A DNA stretch of 64,000 nt from VXOI01 sp965261945 (GCA_965261945.1 CBDHEF010000002.1:1426001-1490000), one strand, 5' to 3'; counted from the first letter of the stretch, positions 25,616 through 35,760 are shown. Notes: generated from the letters alone by a model not told the origin. Made by a program: numbers and translations.

Positions 25616-27007
25616 ATGGCTCTTGCATATCCGACCGCCCGCGCGCGCCCGTCCAACCGCACCTCGCACCAGACCGTTTGCGATGACTGCAATATGTCAG
25701 CCACCCTTCCCTTCCGGCCAACCCAGGGCAAGCCGGTGTATTGCCGCCAATGCTTCAAGGCCCGCCGCCTGGCGGCTTCCCCAGCGGCCAGCGCCGACTC
25801 CATCCAGGAAATCCAGTCCACCCGGTCCCGTCCTGAAAGTAAGCCAGCCGTTGACGGCGCCCCGGTCGGCGATACCACATTTTCCGGGATGTCCTTGGAC
25901 GCCGTCACCAAGGCGGCGATTTCCCGGATGAACATATCCAGGCTCACACCCATCCAGGAGAAGGCCATTCCTCACCTCATGGCGGGACGCGACCTGATCG
26001 GCCAGGCGCGTACCGGCTCCGGTAAGACGCTGGCGTTCGCCGTGCCTCTGGCGGAGAAGTGCGATCCGTCGGTGAGACAGGTGCAGGCCGTTGTGCTGGT
26101 TCCCACCCGCGAGCTGGCCATGCAGGTGGCCGGAGTTATCGAAGCCCTGGTTTCACCGCAGAAAATCCGCGTGACGCTGCTGTATGGCGGGCGGTCCCTG
26201 AAGCCGGAATATGTAGCTTTGAGGAACGGCGCCCAAGTGGTCGTCGGCACTCCGGGCCGGACGCTGGACCATCTGCGCCAGAGGACGCTCGACCTGAGCG
26301 CCGTGCGATTGCTGGTGCTGGACGAAGCAGACGAAATGCTGGACAGGGGATTCGCCCACGATGTGGAAGCCATCATAGCCCGCACACCCAAAGAACGGCA
26401 GACGGCGCTCCTGTCCGCAACGATGCCTGATTGGGTGTCCCAGACCGCCTCGAAGCACCTGCGCAATCCTGTAACGGTGGAGGTTGACGCGGGCCTGCAG
26501 GCGCCGCCCAGCGTGGAGCACCTGGTCTACACCATTGAGAAAAGCGACAAGCTGGAAGCCCTGCGGACTCTGCTTGACAGTCGGGAAGATGCCCCGGTCA
26601 TCGTCTTTGGCAAGACCAAGCGCGGCGTCAAACAGTTGGCCCGGGAGCTGGATGCCTTGGGTTACCCGGTGGGAGCGCTCCAGGGAAATCTAAGCCAGAA
26701 AGCGCGCGAACTGGTGATGAAGGGTTTCCGTTCCGGTGACGCGCCTATTCTGGTGGCAACCAACGTGGCCGCCAGAGGTTTGGACTTCGAAGGTATCGGC
26801 CAGGTCATCAACTATGATCTGCCAGACTCGGAGCAACTCTTCACCCACCGCGTCGGGCGAACTGGCCGAATGGGTCGTTCCGGCGAGGCCGTGACGTTTA
26901 TCACGGTGGATGAAGAACGCAAATGGCGCGAGATAGAGCGCGGCCTGGGCCGACGGTTTGTCCGCAAGCCCTGGCGTCCGTTCCGCAAGGCCATGCAACT
27001 TCAATAA
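25616..27007 (+). CDS. DEAD-box RNA helicase with N-terminal zinc ribbon
   Basis: A 463-residue ATP-dependent RNA helicase. The N-terminal part has a four-cysteine knuckle (C22, C25, C43, C46: VCDDC ... YCRQC), of the kind seen in Chloroflexota proteins. The core follows: Q-motif region RLTPIQEKAIPHL, Walker A ARTGSGKT, motif Ia VPTRELAMQV, LDEADEMLDRG (DEAD), SATMP, then VIVFGKTKRGVKQLAREL, VATNVAARGLDFEGIGQVIN and HRVGRTGRMGRSG. The tail is short and basic. ATG at 25616 follows GGGAG. It probably acts in cold response, ribosome assembly or RNA turnover. It is monocistronic, with a terminator downstream; a TATAAT lies at 25479-25484. Confidence 0.92.
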   Translation: MALAYPTARARPSNRTSHQTVCDDCNMSATLPFRPTQGKPVYCRQCFKARRLAASPAASADSIQEIQSTRSRPESKPAVDGAPVGDTTFSGMSLDAVTKAAISRMNISRLTPIQEKAIPHLMAGRDLIGQARTGSGKTLAFAVPLAEKCDPSVRQVQAVVLVPTRELAMQVAGVIEALVSPQKIRVTLLYGGRSLKPEYVALRNGAQVVVGTPGRTLDHLRQRTLDLSAVRLLVLDEADEMLDRGFAHDVEAIIARTPKERQTALLSATMPDWVSQTASKHLRNPVTVEVDAGLQAPPSVEHLVYTIEKSDKLEALRTLLDSREDAPVIVFGKTKRGVKQLARELDALGYPVGALQGNLSQKARELVMKGFRSGDAPILVATNVAARGLDFEGIGQVINYDLPDSEQLFTHRVGRTGRMGRSGEAVTFITVDEERKWREIERGLGRRFVRKPWRPFRKAMQLQ

Positions 27008-27071
27008 CGGCTCCGGTTGCGTCCTGTTTCACCTGGGGCGTGATAAATTCACCTGAACTACTCGGATAAAA

Positions 27072-27118
27072 GCCCTGACCGGTAGCGCCGCACCGGTTAA
27101 GGGCATTTATTTTTTTGC
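27072..27118 (+). terminator. Rho-independent terminator after the helicase
   Basis: GCCCTGACCGGT pairs with ACCGGTTAAGGGC (with a small mismatch) and is followed by ATTTATTTTTTTG. It lies 65 bases after the helicase stop. Confidence 0.85.
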
Positions 27119-27677
27119 ATTACCCTGCACTGGTCTTTGTGACTGGTCTTTGTATCCTCAACCTCTCATTTCCGCCGACCCGCCATCCCCGCGAAATCGG
27201 GAATCCAGGCTACGGGAGCAGGGACAAGACCACCAAAACCAGTCCCTTGTCGTAGGCCCTTTAAGACATTTGGAGAGGATCGTACGAGGATGTGTCCAAA
27301 AGATCGAGAGTCGCACGCCCCAGATTGCGGTTTATTTGGGTCAGCCGATCTCCAATTTACTCCAGGGCGGAGCCTCGTCCCCCTATGTGGTGGTAGATAA
27401 CCAGACTCTGATTCCTTTGCAGATAGGGTAGATGGTTTTGGGGCAAATTTATTCGGATGAATTTGGGCGGCAGCCAAAGTAATCTGAATAGCCGCGAGCC
27501 GGCAGAACTAATTTGCGCTTCGGCTGTGGAGTAGCGACGGTCCTGTAGGCCGAAAGTATGTTTCCATGCAATCGACCGAGAGGTCCAACCTCACCGCCTT
27601 CGAAACCCAGCGGCGGCGCAAGGGCGTGACTTGCCGGAACCCCCACCTCCGGGCGGCCCCGGCTATCGCCGGTTGGA
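27119..27677. other. Intergenic stretch between helicase and ureD
   Basis: No gene, repeat or hairpin of note. The convergent ureD operon ends at its right border. Confidence 0.5.
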
Positions 27678-28655
27678 TTAGTATTTGCGGGAGGGCGGCA
27701 GCGGCGACCCGATGAGCAGACGTCGAGATGCCGAGGCAAGGAGGGTCAGCGCCGACTTGACCGCCTGGGTCCCGGGGCCGATTACCTTGATGCCCACCCC
27801 GCAATCACCGGGCAAGCAAGTTGCGCCGATGCTTAGATCCAGGCTCATTCCTTCGATGCCATCCACGGAGGGATTTATGACCTTTCGCAGTTCTGCCGCC
27901 AGTTCAGGGGCCGGGATGGTGGCGGTTATGATCAGCAATGACCCCAGGGTGGGAGCGTCATACTTTCCGAGAACGGCGGATGTCCGCAGATGGTTAGCCT
28001 GGGGTTCCAGACGGTAAGCCTCATGGTAGATAGGTTCGCCGTAAACGGGGCCACCACAAAGCGGTGCGCAACTGGGTCTGGAAACGGTTAAACGAGTGTC
28101 CAGCCAATCATATTCCAACACCTCGCCGCGGGCGACCCGTCCGGGAGCGGTGATCTCGGCATAGAGGAGCGAGCCGGCCTCTGACACCGTGATACGAGTC
28201 TCCTGCCTGAACCTGGAACCCCGGAAAGGAATCAGTGGCTCCGGCAGGTATTCAAGGTAGCTGTTGTCCGCCACCGACAGGTTGGTGTACTGATACGCGG
28301 CGGAATCCGGCATGGCGTGGATTTTCGTGGCCGACTGATTGGAGACGTGGGTGATAGCACCCGGTTGGACCTCAACCGTGATGCGTTGGTGGTCTCCCTG
28401 AAAGATTCCTGCCGTTGGGTTGGCCACAAAGACGAAGGCCATATCAGGCAGAAGGTTGTCCAGGTACATGGCCCGCTGTACCGCCAGCGGCGGATGGACC
28501 CGGCTCTTTACCAGCCGCGTCCGACCGTGTCTGACCGCGAAGGTCAGGTCGGCTAACCCATTGCATAAATTGAGGGACAGGTCCTGGGAGGGGTCTGCGG
28601 ACTCGCCCTGAACGAAACTGCGTTCAAAACTGGATTGGGGTAACTTTGTCGCCAA
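27678..28655 (-). CDS. ureD: Urease accessory protein UreD
   Basis: About 325 residues with the UreD/UreH pattern: PPLAVQRAMYLDN, then NPTAGIFQGDHQRITVEVQP, TKIHAMPDSAAYQYTNLSVA, YLEYLPEPLIPFRGSRFRQE and AEITAPGRVARGE. UreD docks on apo-urease and passes nickel from UreG through an internal channel. The best start seems to be TTG at 28655, which overlaps the end of ureG by 32 bases. Last gene of the operon; reads without breaks. Confidence 0.9.
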   Translation of the reverse strand: MATKLPQSSFERSFVQGESADPSQDLSLNLCNGLADLTFAVRHGRTRLVKSRVHPPLAVQRAMYLDNLLPDMAFVFVANPTAGIFQGDHQRITVEVQPGAITHVSNQSATKIHAMPDSAAYQYTNLSVADNSYLEYLPEPLIPFRGSRFRQETRITVSEAGSLLYAEITAPGRVARGEVLEYDWLDTRLTVSRPSCAPLCGGPVYGEPIYHEAYRLEPQANHLRTSAVLGKYDAPTLGSLLIITATIPAPELAAELRKVINPSVDGIEGMSLDLSIGATCLPGDCGVGIKVIGPGTQAVKSALTLLASASRRLLIGSPLPPSRKY

Positions 28656-29266
28656 GGCCGGCGCCCTCCAACATGTACTCCAGCACCCGGCCCAGCCCGT
28701 CTCCGGTGCGGCAGTTGGTAAACTCGAAGGGCTTGTCGCCCCGCACGAGGCTGGCGTCCCGGCTCATCACTTCGAGACTGGCGCCTACATAGGGAGCCAG
28801 ATCGGTCTTGTTAATCACCAGCAGGTCGGTTTGGGTGATACCCTGACCACGTTTGCGTGGAATCTTGTCGCCGGCGGCAACGTCTATGACGTATAGCTGG
28901 TAATCGGCCAGCGCAGGGCTGAAAGTGAGGGTGAGGTTGTCGCCGCCGCTTTCGATCAGTATCAAGTCTGCGTCGGGAAACTCGTGCGTGAGTTCCTCCA
29001 CGGCCAAAAGGTTAAGGGACGGATCTTCCCGGACCGCCGAATGGGGGCAAGCCCCGGTTTCCACCCCCCCTGATGCGTTGGGGAGCAAGGATACCCGTCA
29101 GGGCGCGGCGAGCGTGTTCAGCGTCTTCCCTGGTGAAAATGACGTTGGTAATTACCAACGGATGGTATCCCAGCTCAATCAACCGCGGGACCAGTCGTTC
29201 TATGAGAGCGGTCTTGCCCGACCCGACGGGGCCGCCCACTCCTATCCGGGGAACTTTCCTGCTCAT
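28624..29266 (-). pseudogene. ureG: Urease accessory GTPase UreG, one frameshift
   Basis: UreG hydrolyses GTP to deliver nickel to urease. The N-terminal half (MSRKVPRIGVGGPVGSGKTA, P-loop; VITNVIFTREDAEH) runs from 29266 to about 29070. The second half (VETGACPHSAVREDPSLN, LILIESGGDNLTLTFSPALA, DLLVINKTDLAP) is in another frame. The break falls in a run of seven G in the coding strand (29064-29070); six would restore RGVETG. It is either a homopolymer error or a true one-base insertion. Otherwise complete. Confidence 0.85.
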
Positions 29267-29311
29267 TGGCTTTCCTCCGCTGGTTTCGACGGTTCATTCC
29301 GTTTCGGGGAT

Positions 29312-30025
29312 TCAGCTGGCGAACATCCGCAAATTGTCGGTCTCGTGGGCAATTGAATAAATATCCAGCGCTGGGGTGAAGGATGTCATATTGTCCCACG
29401 ATGCGCCCCGTATTTGGTTGATCATCCCCGGCAGTTTCCCGTGCAGCCTCCCCAGGATGTCCTGAGCGTCGGTGTGGGACAGGGGAAGCAGACGCATGGC
29501 GGCCCCCAATGCGGATACTGCATGACTGTGGCACAAGATCAACAGCGCGTTTTCCGCCGGAATCCCCCTGGCCTGCGCCACCACGCCCAGGGCCACCGCT
29601 CCGTTGCCGGGGGTCTGGTTGTGCTGCGTTCTCTCCGCATAGGCCGCGTGTACGTGGTGGTGTCCCAGGGCGGAGGCGGTCTCGGACATGAGACGCCGGC
29701 CCAACTGCCCGGAAGCGGCTCTCAACTCGGCCGGCAGCTTCAAGGCCCACAGCAGCCGGTCTATGTCCACAATCAAGCCCAGATCCCGGGAGGCGGAAGC
29801 AGCATGAGCGTTCAACAGGGCCACGCCGTCCCCGGGCACAACCGACCAGGCGAATTGGTCAGCCAGGAACGAGGCCACGTCGTCAACGGTCGCAACCAAC
29901 CCCCGGTTCACCATAGGCTCCAACCCGTGGGAATGGGCGTACATTCCGGTGGGGAAGAAGGAGTCGGCCAACTGAAGGGCGCTCAGGAAAACCTTGCCGT
30001 CAAGCATCACGCACCCGGCAGCCAT
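29312..30025 (-). CDS. ureF: Urease accessory protein UreF
   Basis: A 237-residue all-helical protein that joins UreD and gates UreG during nickel insertion. Characteristic stretches are LQLADSFFPTGMYAHSHGLE near the start, LLWALKLPAELRAASGQLGR, then GVVAQARGIPAENALL and AAMRLLPLSHTDAQDIL. Intact, 45 bases upstream of ureG. The first residues are uncertain; the ATG at about 30007 (MLDGKVFLS) is an alternative start. Confidence 0.88.
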   Translation of the reverse strand: MAAGCVMLDGKVFLSALQLADSFFPTGMYAHSHGLEPMVNRGLVATVDDVASFLADQFAWSVVPGDGVALLNAHAASASRDLGLIVDIDRLLWALKLPAELRAASGQLGRRLMSETASALGHHHVHAAYAERTQHNQTPGNGAVALGVVAQARGIPAENALLILCHSHAVSALGAAMRLLPLSHTDAQDILGRLHGKLPGMINQIRGASWDNMTSFTPALDIYSIAHETDNLRMFAS

Positions 30026-30037
30026 GTCTGTTTATGT

Positions 30038-30092
30038 TTCCCTCTCCCCATGGAAAGGGGTGGGGGGATGGGGAATCCCAGGGGCTGCACTG
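30038..30092. repeat. REP-like palindrome between ureF and ureC
   Basis: CCTCTCCCCATGGAAAGGGG followed by a G-rich run. It belongs to the same loose family as the intergenic palindromes at 48320, 49980, 53400, 55735 and 57145. Confidence 0.5.
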
Positions 30093-30096
30093 GCCA

Positions 30097-31815
30097 TTAC
30101 ACCAGAAAATACAGCTGAGCCAGGCTCAACCGCTCCGCGGGCGGGACCGCCGCCAGCTCACCGTCCACCCGCACCTGATAAGTTTCCGGGTCAACCTCGA
30201 TTTGGGGCGTCCGGTCGTTGCGGACCATCTGCCGCTTGGTAATCGTCCGGCAGTTTCTGACGGGTTCAATGATGCGGGTCAGGCCCAGGGCCTCATGCAC
30301 TCCCCGGTCGTGGGCTTCGCGGGAAATAAACGTAGCGCAGGTGCTCGCCACGGAGCGGGCATGGGCCCCGAACATGGGCCGGTAGAAGGTTGGCTCGACA
30401 GTTGGGATGGAGCCGTTGGGGTCTCCCATCAACGCCCAGTTGACCATTCCGCCCTTGATGACCATTTTGGGCTTGGCCCCGAAGCTGGCAATCGGCCACA
30501 AAACGATGTCGGCCAGCTTGCCGGGAGAAATGGATCCGACAATGTGAGAAATGCCGTGGGCGATGGCCGGGTTGATGGTCAACTTGGCCAGATACCGCAG
30601 CACCCGGAAGTTGTCGTGTTCCGCCGCATCCTCCGGCAGCTTGCCCTTCATCTTGAGCATCTTGTCCGCGGTCTGGAACAGGCGGGTATAGTTCTCGCCG
30701 ACGCGGCCCATAGCCTGGGAATCGGAGGAGTAAATGCTCAACACTCCAAGGTCGTGCAGTACATCCTCGGCAGCCATGGTCTCGGGTCGGATGCGGCTTT
30801 CAGCGAATGCAACATCCTCGGGGATGTTGGGGTTGAGGTGATGGCAGACCATCAACATATCCATGTGTTCAGCCAGCGTGTTCACGGTATATGGACGGGT
30901 GGCATTGGTGGATGACGGAAGCACGTTCAGTTCGCCGGCCATGCGAATGATGTCTGGTGAATGACCACCGCCAGCGCCTTCGGTGTGATAGGTGTGGATC
31001 GTCCGCCCGGCAATGGCGGCTATGGTGTCTTCGACGAAACCCGCCTCGTTTAGCGTGTCGGTGTGAATGGCCACCGGCACATCGTAGGCGTCGGCCACGC
31101 CAAGGCAGCAGTCAATGGCCGAGGGAGTGGTTCCCCAGTCCTCGTGCAGCTTCAGACCACTGGCTCCGGCGGCAATCTGCTCCGCCAACGGCTCCGGCGC
31201 GCTGGCGTTGCCCTTGCCCAACAGTCCCCAGTTGACTGGCAGACCCTCGGCCGCTTCCAGCATCCGGTGTATGTTCCAGGGGCCGGGGGTGCAGGTGGTG
31301 GCGTTGGCGCCGTCGGTGGGGCCGGTGCCGCCGCCCAGCATAGTGGTGATGCCGTTGGAAAGCGCGTGTTCAACCTGTTGGGGCGAAATCATGTGGATAT
31401 GGGCGTCAATCCCGCCGGGCGTTGCGATGAGATGCTCGCCGGCGATGATTTCGGTGCCCGGCCCGACAATCAGGTGCGGGTCAACCCCGTTCATTATCCC
31501 GGGGTTCCCCGACTTGCCAACCCCGGTGATACGCCCGTCCTTGATACCGATGTCGGCCTTGATAATGCCCAGCAGAGGATCCATGACGATGGCGTTGGTG
31601 ATAACGAGGTCCAGGGCGCCGTTGCGGTTGGTGATCCCGGAAGCCTGGCCCATGCCGTCGCGGGCGGTCTTGCCCCCGCCGAAAACCAGTTCGTCTCCCG
31701 GAGATTGCAGGTCCCGTTCCACCTGGCAGATCAGGTCGGTGTCCGCCAACCGGAACCGGTCGCCGGAGGTGGGGCCGTAGAGTTCGACATACTGACGACG
31801 GCTAATCTCGGTCAT
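30097..31815 (-). CDS. ureC: Urease alpha subunit
   Basis: A 572-residue catalytic subunit that hydrolyses urea to ammonia and carbon dioxide. The nickel ligands are visible: HIH in GGIDAHIHMISPQQ, the carbamylated Lys in GLKLHEDWG, the two His of VAIHTDTLNEAGF and HTYHTEGAGGGHSPD, and the Asp of IYSSDSQAMGR. The catalytic flap MVCHHLNPNIPEDV is present. Full length and intact. The ATG overlaps the ureB stop (ATGA). The enzyme should be able to fold, but maturation depends on the frameshifted ureG. Confidence 0.95.
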   Translation of the reverse strand: MTEISRRQYVELYGPTSGDRFRLADTDLICQVERDLQSPGDELVFGGGKTARDGMGQASGITNRNGALDLVITNAIVMDPLLGIIKADIGIKDGRITGVGKSGNPGIMNGVDPHLIVGPGTEIIAGEHLIATPGGIDAHIHMISPQQVEHALSNGITTMLGGGTGPTDGANATTCTPGPWNIHRMLEAAEGLPVNWGLLGKGNASAPEPLAEQIAAGASGLKLHEDWGTTPSAIDCCLGVADAYDVPVAIHTDTLNEAGFVEDTIAAIAGRTIHTYHTEGAGGGHSPDIIRMAGELNVLPSSTNATRPYTVNTLAEHMDMLMVCHHLNPNIPEDVAFAESRIRPETMAAEDVLHDLGVLSIYSSDSQAMGRVGENYTRLFQTADKMLKMKGKLPEDAAEHDNFRVLRYLAKLTINPAIAHGISHIVGSISPGKLADIVLWPIASFGAKPKMVIKGGMVNWALMGDPNGSIPTVEPTFYRPMFGAHARSVASTCATFISREAHDRGVHEALGLTRIIEPVRNCRTITKRQMVRNDRTPQIEVDPETYQVRVDGELAAVPPAERLSLAQLYFLV

Positions 31816-32216
31816 GGGGAAACCTCCCCGCCGGGCTGAGTGGGCAGGTTGCGAAAACCCTGCTGGGCCAGCTTAAACGCTGCCTGGGTCCGGGTGTCCG
31901 TTCCATCCACGCTGCCGTTGGTCAACCCGTTAAGCCCGGTAACGCGCCGGGCGCCGCCGATGGCCACCAACGCAACGTCCTTCAGGTCGCCCGGCTCGAA
32001 CCGGACTGCGGTCCCGGCCGGAATGTCGAGCCTCTTGCCAAAAGCCGCGGCGCGGTCAAATTCCAGCGCCTTGTTGACTTCAAAGAAGTGGAAATGAGAG
32101 CCGACCTGAATGGCTCGATCCGCAGTGTTGGCGACGCTGAGTCGAATGGAAGGCTTGCCCCGGTTAATCTCGACGGGTTGGGACGATAGCAAATACTCCC
32201 CCGGTTCCCCAAACAT
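31812..32216 (-). CDS. ureB: Urease beta subunit
   Basis: A 134-residue structural subunit: GEYLLSSQPVEINRGKPSIR, then IQVGSHFHFFEVNKALEFDR and RLDIPAGTAVRFEPGDLKDV are textbook UreB. The C-terminal tail beyond RRVTGLNGLTNG is longer than in many homologues. ATG at 32216 is preferred over the upstream TTG. Unusually it is separated from ureA by a glutamine synthetase gene. Confidence 0.93.
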   Translation of the reverse strand: MFGEPGEYLLSSQPVEINRGKPSIRLSVANTADRAIQVGSHFHFFEVNKALEFDRAAAFGKRLDIPAGTAVRFEPGDLKDVALVAIGGARRVTGLNGLTNGSVDGTDTRTQAAFKLAQQGFRNLPTQPGGEVSP

Positions 32217-32268
32217 CAAACACCCCTTCCCAAACTTGGAGATCTCCTGCGGCCTGCCGTTATGCGCT

Positions 32269-33618
32269 TTACAGAGCGGGCAGATATCGCTTGATTTCGT
32301 AGTCTGTGATGATGGAGCGGTACTCTTCCCATTCGATTTCCTTGTTGCGGATTAAGCTGGTGAACAAGTGGTGCTCCCAGCACCTCCTGCAACAGCTCGC
32401 TCCGCTCGGCCAGGGCAATGGCTTCTCCCAGACTGGAGGGCAGGGACTGGATGCTCAATGCCCTCCGGCGCTGGGCCGACATCTCGAACACGTTGCCTAC
32501 CACCGGAGGCGGCGGAGAGTATTCTTCCTGGATTCCCTTCATCCCCGCCGCCAGCATGACGCTCAGGGCAAGGTACGGATTGCAGGCTGGGTCGGGGGCT
32601 CGGTATTCGACCCGCACCGAAGAATCGAAGCCGGGCTTGTAGGACGGCACCCGGATCAAGTCCGAGCGGTTAACGTGGGACCAGGATACAAATACCGGGG
32701 CTTCGTATCCCGGCACCAGCCGCTTGTAGGAGTTGACCCACTGGTTGGTGACCAGGGTAATCTCGGGCGCGTGCTGGACTAAACCGGCAATGAACCGGCA
32801 ATGAACCGGCGTCCGGTGATTGAAAGGTAATGCTCGTCGTCCGGGTCAAAGAAGGCGTTCTGGCCGCCCCGGAACAACGACTGGTGAATGTGCATTCCGG
32901 ATCCATTGGAAGATGACAACGGCTTGGGCATGAAGGATGCGTACACGCCCCGAAGTTGGGCCAGTTCTTTAATCAGCAGCCGCGCAGTCATCACGTTGTC
33001 GGCCATGCTCAGACCGTTGGTGTACTCCAGGTCAATCTCGTGCTGGCTTTCCGCTGCTTCGTGGTGGGAATACTTGACGGCGATGCCCATCTCCTCCAGG
33101 TTCAGCACCGTGTCCCGCCGCAGGTCGCTGGCGGGGTGGCTGGAAAGCTGGTCAAAATAGCCGTCGCTGTCCAAAGTTTCCGGGGTTTCGGAGTTCTTCA
33201 TGTAGAAGAACTCCAGCTCCACGCCGGCGTTGTAGGTGTATCCAAGGTCGGCCAGCTTGTTCAGGTTTAGCTTCAGGACATGACGCGGGTCGCCCCGGAA
33301 AGGTTCCCCTCCCGGGCGGCGGATATCGCAGAACATCTTGGCAACCGCATTTTCCCGGGGCCGCCAGGGCAGGATCGAAAAAGTGGCGGGATCGGGGAAG
33401 GCCCGCATATCATTCTCAAACGACCGGGCGAATCCCTCGATGGCCGATTCGTCGAACCCCACGCCGTGCTCCATTGCATCGGCCAAATCCGCGGCTTTGA
33501 TGGCAAAACCCTTCAGACGGCCCAGAATGTCGGAGAACCAGAGACGGATGAACTTCACATCCTTCTTCCTGGCTTCCTCAAGCACAGACTCACGGATGGG
33601 AACTTTCTAGTCTACCAT
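32269..33618 (-). pseudogene. Glutamine synthetase, broken, inside the urease operon
   Basis: A type I-like glutamine synthetase, which would assimilate the ammonium made by urease. The first part reads KKDVKFIRLWFSDILGRLKG and GVELEFFYMKNSET, with SSSNGSGMHIHQSLF in the catalytic barrel. An 11-bp tandem duplication (AACCGGCAATG, about 32785-32806) shifts the frame after RRFIAG. The next part reads VPSYKPGFDSSVRVEYRAPD. A one-base insertion near 32360 (CTGGG for CTGG) shifts it again before HLFTSLIRNKEIEWEEYRS, which ends at a TAA at 32269. The likely ATG (33618) is followed by an in-frame TAG at codon 4; GTG at 33585 is an alternative start. Confidence 0.85.
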
Positions 33619-33728
33619 CAAAGTCCTCCATACGCCAGGCGGCCATTAGGACGCCCAGCTACCTCTGGCAATCGAGACGGGCTGGCCGGACATGGGATTG
33701 ATGCGGCCGGCGCCAGAATCGCAGGTAT

Positions 33729-34031
33729 CTATACGATGGGGTCGTGGCAGGATACGAGCTTGGTGCCGTCCGGGAAAGTCGCCTCCACCTGCACCACCGT
33801 CACCAACTCGGGCACACCGTCCATGACATCCTCGCGGCGGAGCACCTGCCGACCCAAATCCATCATCTCCGCCACTGACTTGCCGTCGCGGGCGCCTTCC
33901 AGAATCGCCTCGGTAATCAACGCCACCGACTCGGGAATGTTCAGCTTCAGGCCGCGGGCCTGCCGCTTGCGGGCCAAAACTGCTGCCACGTAAACCAGCA
34001 GTTTTTCGGATTCCCGGGGAGTGAGCATCAT
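33729..34031 (-). CDS. ureA: Urease gamma subunit
   Basis: A 100-residue subunit: LTPRESEKLLVYVAAVLARK, then GLKLNIPESVALITEAILEG, GKSVAEMMDLGRQVL and VPELVTVVQVEATFPDGTKL match UreA throughout. Intact. First urease gene of the operon, downstream of the urea transporter genes. ATG at 34031 or the adjacent second ATG. Confidence 0.95.
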   Translation of the reverse strand: MMLTPRESEKLLVYVAAVLARKRQARGLKLNIPESVALITEAILEGARDGKSVAEMMDLGRQVLRREDVMDGVPELVTVVQVEATFPDGTKLVSCHDPIV

Positions 34032-34194
34032 AAATCCGCCTCACTGAACATCAATCGGGATCGAGAGCCGGGAACAACGAGCTGAATCAAAGCGCAACTT
34101 CTTTTCCAAGAAAGACGACGCCCTGTTCGAGCGAACCTGTTGGCCGACACGCGCTCCGCCAAACACGGCCGGTTCTCCAATGGTATCGGCGCTC

Positions 34195-34902
34195 TCATAC
34201 CGCCAGATAGTCCCGCATCAGGTTATGGTCCAGCGTGTTGGTGTGGCCCTCCAATACTATCTCCCCTTTTTCCATCAAAAAGCAATGGTCGGGTCGGCCA
34301 CCGCCAGGGCGAAATCCAATGACTGCTCCACCAGCAGAATAGAAGTGTCGCTCTGCTCTCTCAGGCTGAGGATCAGCTCTTCAATCTCCTGGACGATGGA
34401 CGGTTGAAGGCCCTCGGTCGGCTCATCCAGCAGGAGCAGCTTGGGATGGCAGATCATGGCGCGGGCGAAGGCCAGTTGCTGCTGCTGCCCACCGCTCAGG
34501 GTTCCGGCGTTCTTGGACGGGTTCAGCTTCAACGCGGGGAACAATTCGTACATCTCGTCAACGTTCCCGGGGGCAGAGCCGTTGCCCACTTTGGCTTCGA
34601 GACCCATCAGCAGGTTCTCATGAACGCTGAGGAAGGGGAAAATCAACCGTCCCTGCGGAACGTATCCAATCCCGGACCGGGCCCGCTTGTGGGCGAGGCC
34701 AGTGCGTCAAATCATGCTCTTGGAAGCTCACCCTTCCGCTTCGGGGCCGCAACAGGCCCATGATGGACTTGAGCAAGGTGGTCTTTCCCACGCCATTCCT
34801 GCCCATGAGACAGACCACCTGCCCGGGTTGAACGTCGAGATTGACGTCGAACAGAACGCGGCTCTGCCCGTAAGCCACCGAAAGAGATTCAACCAAGAGC
34901 AT
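34195..34902 (-). pseudogene. urtE: Urea ABC transporter ATPase UrtE, frameshifted
   Basis: Walker A is in LMGRNGVGKTTLLKSIMG, the signature LSGGQQQQLAFARAM and Walker B LLLLDEPTEGLQPSI follow, then SILLVEQSLDFALAVAD. UrtE is one of two ATPases that drive urea uptake. Two frame breaks are seen: an extra C near 34700 (before HKRARSGIGYVPQGRLIFP) and a lost base near 34290 (before HCFLMEKGEIVLEGHTNTLD, which ends at 34195). Length after repair would be normal (about 235 residues). Confidence 0.82.
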
Positions 34903-34950
34903 CAGTTATCTCGCATCATCTTGCCCCAAAGCTCGCCAATGACTTCCGTG

Positions 34951-34981
34951 CTGGACTGCTGGACTGCTGGACTGCTGGACT
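34951..34981. repeat. CTGGACTG microrepeat, nearly four units
   Basis: An 8-bp unit repeated 3.9 times; it overlaps the stop codon of urtD. Confidence 0.85.
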
Positions 34982-35760
34982 AAGGTGATTCCACTCCCGT
35001 TGCGGCGGCCATGCCCACTTTGCTTCTTCCCAGGTAGGCGCGGACCACCTGGGGGTCCTGCTGTACGGCGTCAATGGAGCCTTCGCTCAGCACCTTGCCC
35101 TGGTGCAGCACGGTTACGGTCCGCGCAAACTGCCGTACAAACTCCATGTCATGCTCAACCACCAGTACGCTGCGGTCCTCGCCAATGGACTGGAGCAACA
35201 AGCCGGTTTGCTCCCTTTCCCGGCGTGTCATGCCGGCCACAGGTTCATCCAGCAGCAGCAACTTGAGGTTCCTGGGCAAGCAACATCCCGATCTCCAGCC
35301 GTTGCTTTTCCCCGTGGGACAACGTTCCCGCCACAGCGCCAGTCCGGTTGGCGAGCCCCACCTTTTCCAGCGTGGCGTGAATCCACTGGGCGTCGCTGTT
35401 GGGCAGCGGGCGCAACAGGGAGGTTAACCGACGGCGGAACCCCACCGCAACTTCCATGTTTTCGTACACGGTGAGGCTGCCAAACACGCTGGGAGTCTGA
35501 AACTTGCGGCCAATCCCCAGCTTGACCAGATCGTGTTCCAGCATCTTGGTCAGATCGGTCCCGCCATCATAGACGATCTTGCCCCCGGTGGGACGGGTCT
35601 TGCCCGTAATCAGGTCCAGCAGCGTCGTCTTGCCCGCCCCGTTGGGGCCGATCAAAAAGCGCAACTCGCCCCGCGCAAGGTTGAAGTCCAGTTTGTCCAG
35701 CGCTATGAAGCCACTGAAACTGACGGTCAGGGCTTCCACGGAAAGTATGTCGTTGTCCAA
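34980..35760 (-). pseudogene. urtD: Urea ABC transporter ATPase UrtD, one frameshift
   Basis: An ATPase of the urea importer: FLIGPNGAGKTTLLDLITGK (Walker A), GIGRKFQTPSVFGSLTVYEN (typical of the UrtD/LivG group), TLSHGEKQRLEIGMLLAQ (signature). The frame breaks there by one extra G near 35278 and resumes NLKLLLLDEPVAGMTRRERE (Walker B) and VLVVEHDMEFVRQFA. The TTG start at 35760 overlaps urtC. Confidence 0.83.
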
